From contig JAQTNB010000029.1 of the NCBI GenBank assembly GCA_028714055.1, positions 1-9,546 on the forward strand: DNA of 9,546 bases, read 5' to 3'. How positions within the stretch are numbered: position 1 is the stretch's first letter; every line of letters begins with the position of its first letter. The translations under genes and the position numbers were made by a program. The stretch comes from Candidatus Omnitrophota bacterium (GTDB lineage Bacteria; Omnitrophota; Gorgyraeia; Gygaellales; Profunditerraquicolaceae). Below, in pieces: positions 6,695 to 9,546 of the stretch. A model generated the notes under the pieces. It was given only the letters and a program-made list of their open reading frames with translations. It was not told the DNA's origin and searched no databases.

Positions 6695-7536
6695 AGCGTT
6701 TTCAGGTAGTCGACTATCTCGCGGGTAGTGATATCCGGCGTTGAGGCGCCCGCGGTCACCCCGACCGAGCGGGCATTTTTAAACCAATCCGCTTTGATCG
6801 CCTTTTTCGATTCCACCCAGTAGGTTCTGCCGTTGAGGTTCTTTGATATCTCGTAGAGCCTGCGGGTATTGGCGCTTGTCTTTGAACCGATGACGATCAT
6901 GACGTCGTTCTCAAGGGGCATGCGCCGTATTTCTTCCTGTTTTACGCGGGTGGGCCTGCAGATCGTGTTGAAAAACTTAAGTTCGCCGGCGAGCTTTTGT
7001 ATCTTTTCGACGAGGGGGATGACTTTATGGGCGTTTTGCGTCGATTGCACGACTACCGCCGCCTTTTTGATCGCCGCGAATACGCGCGGCCGTATATCGG
7101 ACGCGTTTTCCACGACCAGTGCCCTCTGCCGCAGCTGCCCCTTGATGCCGTGGACTTCGTCGTGATTTTTGTCTCCGATGATGATGATGCGGTACCCCCG
7201 GGCTTCCATATCTTGAGCGATCCGGTGGATCTCTTTTACCATGGGGCAGGTCGCATCCACGACCGTATAGCCGAGGCGCGCAGCCTTGGCAATGACCTGA
7301 CGGCAGGCCCCGTGCGCGCGTAAAAGCAGGATGCTGTTTTTCTTCTTGCGCAATGTATCCGTTTTGACGATGCCGGCATCTTTGATCTGCTGCACGACCC
7401 GCTCGTTGTGCACGATATCCCCAAGCATATACACGCGTTTTAGAGAGCGCGCCTGCGCCGCGGTTTCAAGGGCGATCTTGATCGCCCTGCGCACCCCGGA
7501 ACAAAAGCCGGCCGATAACGCCAGGGTCACCTTCAT
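6691..7536 (-). CDS. ispH: 4-hydroxy-3-methylbut-2-enyl diphosphate reductase
   Basis: The last enzyme of the MEP pathway, a cytoplasmic [4Fe-4S] enzyme reducing HMBPP to IPP and DMAPP. The 281-residue protein has the three cluster cysteines C12 (AGFCSGVRRA), C97 (DATCPMV) and C193 (NTICRPTRVKQEE). It also has the diphosphate/catalytic residues H43 (GDIVHNE), H75 (LRAHGA), H125 and E127 (NHDEVHGIKG), and T166-Q167 (QSTQ), then GSKTSANTRRL and VTAGASTPD near the C-terminus. The reading frame extends 63 codons further upstream into crtB, but ATG 7536 is chosen because AGGAG (7547-7543) sits 6 nt before it and homology begins there. The start overlaps the crtB stop as ATGA, so the two are very likely translated in a coupled way. 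One difference from common relatives is NTICRPTRVKQ instead of NTICDATQNRQ; it lies just past the cysteine and should not break the cluster. Confidence 0.96.
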   Translation of the reverse strand: MKVTLALSAGFCSGVRRAIKIALETAAQARSLKRVYMLGDIVHNERVVQQIKDAGIVKTDTLRKKKNSILLLRAHGACRQVIAKAARLGYTVVDATCPMVKEIHRIAQDMEARGYRIIIIGDKNHDEVHGIKGQLRQRALVVENASDIRPRVFAAIKKAAVVVQSTQNAHKVIPLVEKIQKLAGELKFFNTICRPTRVKQEEIRRMPLENDVMIVIGSKTSANTRRLYEISKNLNGRTYWVESKKAIKADWFKNARSVGVTAGASTPDITTREIVDYLKTL

Positions 7537-8411
7537 AGGTAGCTCCTTTTCAGGACGGTTTCGAGCATAAGAGAGGCCCGTTGAAACGAATTCAGGTAGA
7601 CGCGGCGGGAGAAGATATCGTAACCGCGGCGCTCGATCTCTGTGAGGATCTGCGCGTACATCCGCATGATCATGAGCACTACCAGCCGCACGCGCGGGCT
7701 CGGCAGGGATTGGATGCCCGGGCATGCGCGCCGGTAATATCCGCGCGCCCGCTCAAGCTGAAAACGCATGAGTGAGGCAAAGTTTTCGGTTACGCGCGAG
7801 CGCGCGATATCGTCTTCCGTGACGCCGAAGCGCGTTAATTCATCCTGGGGGAGATAGACCCTGCCTTTTTGCCAGTCTTCCCGGACATCCCGGGCGATAT
7901 TCGTCAGCTGCATGGCGGTGCCGAGTTCTACGGCATGTTCCCGGGCTTCTTCGGCAGAGGCCCCGAGGATATTCAGGGTGATTAACCCGATCACCCCTGC
8001 GACGCGGTAGCAGTAGGTGTTGAGTTCCCCGAAGTCTGCGTACCTTGTTTTATCCAGGTCCATGCGCATCCCGCAGATAAGCTCGTCAAAATACTCAAAC
8101 GGGATCCGGTAGCGCTGAACGGTATGCCGGAATGCCTGCAGGAGGGGTTCGGAAAGCGGTGTTTGTCCGTAGGAGGATTCGATCCAGGCGGCGATCTTTG
8201 CCAGCCGCTGCCTCTTATCCGTGACTTTTATATCGTCGACGCTCTCATCCGCATACCGGGCAACGGCATATACCACGAAGATCGCCAGGCGTTCATCCTT
8301 CGGGAGCATTTGCGCGCCCAGATAGAATATCTTGGCATGCCTGCGGATAATATCCTTGGCAAGCGCATAGCCTTTTTGCAGCGACAGTGGCGGGTTTTGG
8401 GTATCATGCAT
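7533..8411 (-). CDS. crtB: phytoene synthase (squalene/phytoene synthase family)
   Basis: Condenses two geranylgeranyl diphosphates to phytoene, the first committed carotenoid step. The 292-residue all-alpha prenyl synthase has the first aspartate-rich motif in RYADESVDD (D55, D59) and the second in NIARDVREDWQKGRVYLP (N171, D175, D179), which bind Mg-diphosphate. IRRHAKIFYLGAQMLP near residue 22 matches the family's early substrate-pocket segment. Length is typical for bacterial CrtB. The frame stays open upstream to 8579, but the added residues would be encoded by the AT-rich repeat and do not resemble the family. ATG 8411 has GAAAGG 7 nt upstream and is chosen as start. The carotenoid neighbours make CrtB more likely than HpnC/HpnD or squalene synthase, though these sister families share the motifs. 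It heads a two-gene operon with ispH, overlapping by ATGA. Confidence 0.9.
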   Translation of the reverse strand: MHDTQNPPLSLQKGYALAKDIIRRHAKIFYLGAQMLPKDERLAIFVVYAVARYADESVDDIKVTDKRQRLAKIAAWIESSYGQTPLSEPLLQAFRHTVQRYRIPFEYFDELICGMRMDLDKTRYADFGELNTYCYRVAGVIGLITLNILGASAEEAREHAVELGTAMQLTNIARDVREDWQKGRVYLPQDELTRFGVTEDDIARSRVTENFASLMRFQLERARGYYRRACPGIQSLPSPRVRLVVLMIMRMYAQILTEIERRGYDIFSRRVYLNSFQRASLMLETVLKRSYL

Positions 8412-8450
8412 GTGTATGCCTTTCGTGAAGTATTTTATATTTGCAATTGG

Positions 8451-8480
8451 GTTATAGCAAGGATAAAATGGAGCTGTCAG
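8451..8480 (-). promoter_or_regulatory. candidate promoter for crtB-ispH
   Basis: On the minus strand CTGACA (8480-8475) lies 18 bp before TATAAC (8456-8451), which has a TGC extended -10 element just upstream (8459-8457). Transcription would start near 8444, giving a leader of roughly 33 nt. An overlapping alternative is TTGCTA (8460-8455), 17 bp, TAAAAT (8437-8432). Either fits a housekeeping promoter; the first is preferred for its extended -10. Confidence 0.5.
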
Positions 8481-8526
8481 AAAATATCGATAAATCACAA
8501 ATCTAAGTACCAAATATGGATAAGCA

Positions 8527-8568
8527 CCAAATTCCACTGCCTGCCTGCGGCAGGCGAGCCAAATTCCA
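8527..8568. repeat. GC-rich hairpin insert bounded by 10-bp direct repeats
   Basis: The perfect direct repeat CCAAATTCCA (8527-8536 and 8559-8568) brackets a 22-bp GC-rich segment. In it, GCCTGCC (8539-8545) and GGCAGGC (8549-8555) form a 7-bp stem with a TGC loop. The base composition is opposite to that of the surrounding AT-rich repeat, giving the look of a small unit inserted into one copy of the AAATTCC repeat. No T-tract follows on either strand, so it is not a standard terminator. Confidence 0.7.
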
Positions 8569-8634
8569 ATAAATTTCAAATCACAAATATCAAATTCAAA
8601 ACATATGTTTGAAATTTGATTTTTGTAATTTATT

Positions 8635-8662
8635 GGGATTTGGAATTTGGGATTTGGAATTT
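8635..8662. repeat. perfect 14-bp tandem duplication
   Basis: GGGATTTGGAATTT occurs twice in tandem (8635-8648 and 8649-8662) without a mismatch. It forms the outer right arm of the inverted repeat and supplies the possible -35 element of crtYc. Confidence 0.9.
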
Positions 8663-8683
8663 CTCGTTAATTAACAATATAAG
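8654..8683 (+). promoter_or_regulatory. candidate promoter for crtYc-crtYd
   Basis: TTGGAA (8654-8659) and TATAAG (8678-8683) are 18 bp apart. The expected start of transcription is at about 8690, essentially on the ATG at 8689, and there is no Shine-Dalgarno before that ATG. If real, the transcript would be leaderless or nearly so, and the -35 would lie within the second 14-bp tandem copy. Confidence 0.35.
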
Positions 8684-8688
8684 AAACC

Positions 8689-9000
8689 ATGTCCCCCTAC
8701 ATGCTCGTCTTGTTGTTTTCTATTTCCATCCCTTTCGTCTTGAGTTTCTATCCTCCTTTAAAGTTTTACCGCAAGCCCCGCGCCCTTGCCGCGAGCATCG
8801 CCGCGGTCCTGGCGGTTTTCGGCGCCTGGGACGTATTTGCCGTTTGGCGCGGCCATTGGCATTTTGATCCGGCGGGCGTCTTTCCTATGCGGGTGATCAA
8901 CCTCCCCCTTGAAGAGGCGCTCTTTTTCGTGGTCATTCCTTTCTGTTGCATTTTTACCTGGGAAGCAATGAAATACCTTACGCAAAGGATGCGGCGATGA
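8689..9000 (+). CDS. crtYc: lycopene cyclase domain protein, first subunit
   Basis: A 103-residue inner-membrane protein with three predicted membrane helices (about 4-22, 32-52 and 77-94). HWHFDPAGVF (around 56-65) and INLPLEEALFF, with P73-L-E75-E76-A-L-F-F80, match the signature of the CrtYc half of heterodimeric lycopene beta-cyclases. The paired acidic residues E75/E76 are thought to take part in proton-driven ring closure. With crtYd it would cyclise the psi ends of lycopene to beta (or epsilon) ionone rings. Gene length fits split CrtYc subunits of about 100-120 residues. The ATG lacks a Shine-Dalgarno. The stop TGA overlaps the crtYd start as ATGA, so equal production of the two halves is likely. 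It is divergent from crtB across the repeat. Confidence 0.85.
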   Translation: MSPYMLVLLFSISIPFVLSFYPPLKFYRKPRALAASIAAVLAVFGAWDVFAVWRGHWHFDPAGVFPMRVINLPLEEALFFVVIPFCCIFTWEAMKYLTQRMRR

Positions 9001-9293
9001 AAGAATATACCGTTATTGCCGCAGCCTCGGTTTTGGCGGCTATTTATCTTGACCGCATAAGCGGGATCCGGCTTCTTGCGCGAAAGGGATATTACTTTTT
9101 TTTATGCGTTATTCTTGGCTTTAAGCTGCTGGTCAACGGCTACCTTACCGGTAGAGGGATCGTGCGTTACGCGCCGGAGTTTTTCATGGGTATCCGCCTG
9201 GGAAGCATACCGCTTGAGGATTTCCTTTTTGGGTTCAGTATGGTCACCGTAGCGATCCTGGTCTGGGAATATTTTAGAAAGGAGAAACAGTGA
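8997..9293 (+). CDS. crtYd: lycopene cyclase domain protein, second subunit
   Basis: A 98-residue membrane protein with about three hydrophobic helices (5-18, 31-48, 79-92). The signature SIPLEDFLFGFSM, with P72-L-E74-D75-F-L-F78, is the CrtYd counterpart of the PLEEALFF box in CrtYc. The frame is open upstream to 8946, but ATG 8997 is chosen: AAGGA (8985-8989) lies 7 nt before it, it overlaps the crtYc stop as ATGA, and the upstream residues are antiparallel to no family feature. With CrtYc it should form the active lycopene cyclase heterodimer, also found as a fused CrtYcd in some bacteria and archaea. Ring type (beta or epsilon) cannot be told here. The TGA stop overlaps the GTG of the next gene. 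Confidence 0.85.
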   Translation: MKEYTVIAAASVLAAIYLDRISGIRLLARKGYYFFLCVILGFKLLVNGYLTGRGIVRYAPEFFMGIRLGSIPLEDFLFGFSMVTVAILVWEYFRKEKQ

Positions 9294-9546
9294 AGAAAAC
9301 ATTTCTTCCGGCGGCGTTTTTAACGGCGCTTGCCTTGTGCGTGCCGGCCCGCGTCTGTGCCGACCCGCTTGACTGGAAAAGGCTGCACGAGGAGGCGGAT
9401 GCCAAAAATATACGGCAGGCGCAGGAAGAAGCCGCGTATGTTTCTTCTGCCCCGGCTTTATATGTGCTTGGACTGGCATATCTCAATGCGCATAGGGACA
9501 GCGAGGCAGGCAAGGCTTTTGAAAGATTGCAGGCGCTTCTCCCGGG
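9290..9546 (+). CDS. secreted TPR-like protein (3' end off window)
   Basis: Starting at GTG 9290, which overlaps the crtYd stop as GTGA, with AAGGAG (9279-9284) 5 nt upstream. The first 85 codons are open to the window edge. The N-terminus MKKTFLPAAFLTALALC then VPARVCA followed by DP is a clear Sec signal peptide with an A-x-A-like (V-C-A) cleavage site after about residue 24. From about residue 53, SAPALYVLGLAYLNAHRDSE and then AGKAFERLQALLPG has the small/large residue spacing of a tetratricopeptide repeat (G-x-A-Y and A-x-x-x-F). The mature protein would be periplasmic or outside the cell. The function is unknown; TPR proteins serve as scaffolds. Translational coupling to crtYd suggests co-expression, but a carotenoid role is not established. 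Confidence 0.75.
   Translation, partial: MKKTFLPAAFLTALALCVPARVCADPLDWKRLHEEADAKNIRQAQEEAAYVSSAPALYVLGLAYLNAHRDSEAGKAFERLQALLP

Larger units (their letters stand above)
8492..8662. repeat. AT-rich intergenic repeat element with imperfect long inverted repeat
   Basis: The crtB-crtYc gap is occupied by degenerate AAATTCCAAA/ TTTGGAATTT units. An imperfect hairpin has its axis in the perfect palindrome AAACATATGTTT (8599-8610). The left arm (about 8561-8604) reads CAATAAATT, CAAA, TCAAATT outward-to-inward, and the right arm (about 8605-8662) carries the complements with small indels. Direct repeats lie inside: AAATCACAAAT at 8492-8502 and 8578-8588, and AAGTACCAAAT / AAGCACCAAAT near 8505 and 8522. 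There is no credible coding potential: composition differs sharply from the surrounding genes and frames through it are low-complexity. It may be a non-autonomous mobile or REP-like repeat; I see no clear target-site duplication around the whole block. Confidence 0.75.

Noticed and set aside
7537..7725. 63-codon upstream extension of ispH
   Set aside because: It lies inside crtB, matches no IspH N-terminus, and ATG 7536 has an AGGAG at the right distance.
8412..8579. 56-codon upstream extension of crtB
   Set aside because: It would be encoded by the AT-rich repeat, has no family similarity, and ATG 8411 has its own ribosome site.
8124..8612. 162-codon plus-strand frame antisense to crtB and through the repeat
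   Set aside because: Shadow of crtB continued into low-complexity repeat sequence; no domain or ribosome site.
8492..8662. CRISPR array
   Set aside because: The repeats are short, degenerate, inverted and unevenly spaced, and no cas gene is nearby.

Overview
The window carries eleven protein-coding genes packed with little intergenic space, and every one except the two cut by the window edges looks intact. GC is moderate to high, codon use is uniform, and there are no tRNA, rRNA, CRISPR or transposase genes. The gene set is bacterial: an ammonia-dependent NAD synthetase, a Bacillus-like type I-alpha glutamine synthetase, an ANTAR antiterminator protein, MEP-pathway IspH and a carotenoid cluster with a split lycopene cyclase. 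One intergenic region is filled with AT-rich inverted repeats of a kind I associate with uncultured candidate-phylum genomes. An Omnitrophota-like or similar uncultured Gram-negative bacterium is my best guess. That is inference from gene style, not proof.

Region 1 (1-1356): the 3' part of a small double [4Fe-4S] protein related to epoxyqueuosine reductase is followed by a near-consensus sigma-70 promoter. That promoter drives nadE from a very short leader.

Region 2 (1374-5118): a same-strand run encodes an Lrp/AsnC regulator, a class I/II PLP aminotransferase, glutamine synthetase (glnA) and a GAF-ANTAR RNA-binding regulator. The gaps are 18, 18 and 1 nt. With nadE just 17 nt upstream, the five genes may form one transcript devoted to ammonia, amino-acid and NAD metabolism. 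The two regulators would report amino-acid state (Lrp) and an unknown GAF signal (ANTAR).

Region 3 (5119-5218): this 100-bp gap contains an A/U hairpin on the stop codon, a 12-bp palindrome and an overlapping intrinsic terminator. All of these lie 26 bp or more upstream of crtI. The layout suggests either the end of the nitrogen operon or an attenuator controlling crtI.

Region 4 (5219-9293): a carotenoid cluster in three arms. crtI (phytoene desaturase, +) converges on ispH (-) with overlapping stop codons. crtB (phytoene synthase, -) overlaps ispH by ATGA. crtYc and crtYd (the two halves of a heterodimeric lycopene cyclase, +) are divergent from crtB and overlap each other by ATGA. IspH makes IPP/DMAPP, CrtB condenses two GGPP to phytoene, CrtI desaturates it towards lycopene, and CrtYc/CrtYd cyclise the ends, so the predicted product is a cyclic carotenoid such as beta-carotene. 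A GGPP synthase is not in the window. The crtB-crtYc divergent region (277 bp) contains an imperfect long inverted repeat, a GC-rich hairpin insert and a 14-bp tandem duplication.

Region 5 (9290-9546): the first 85 codons of a secreted TPR-like protein, translationally coupled to crtYd, run off the right edge.
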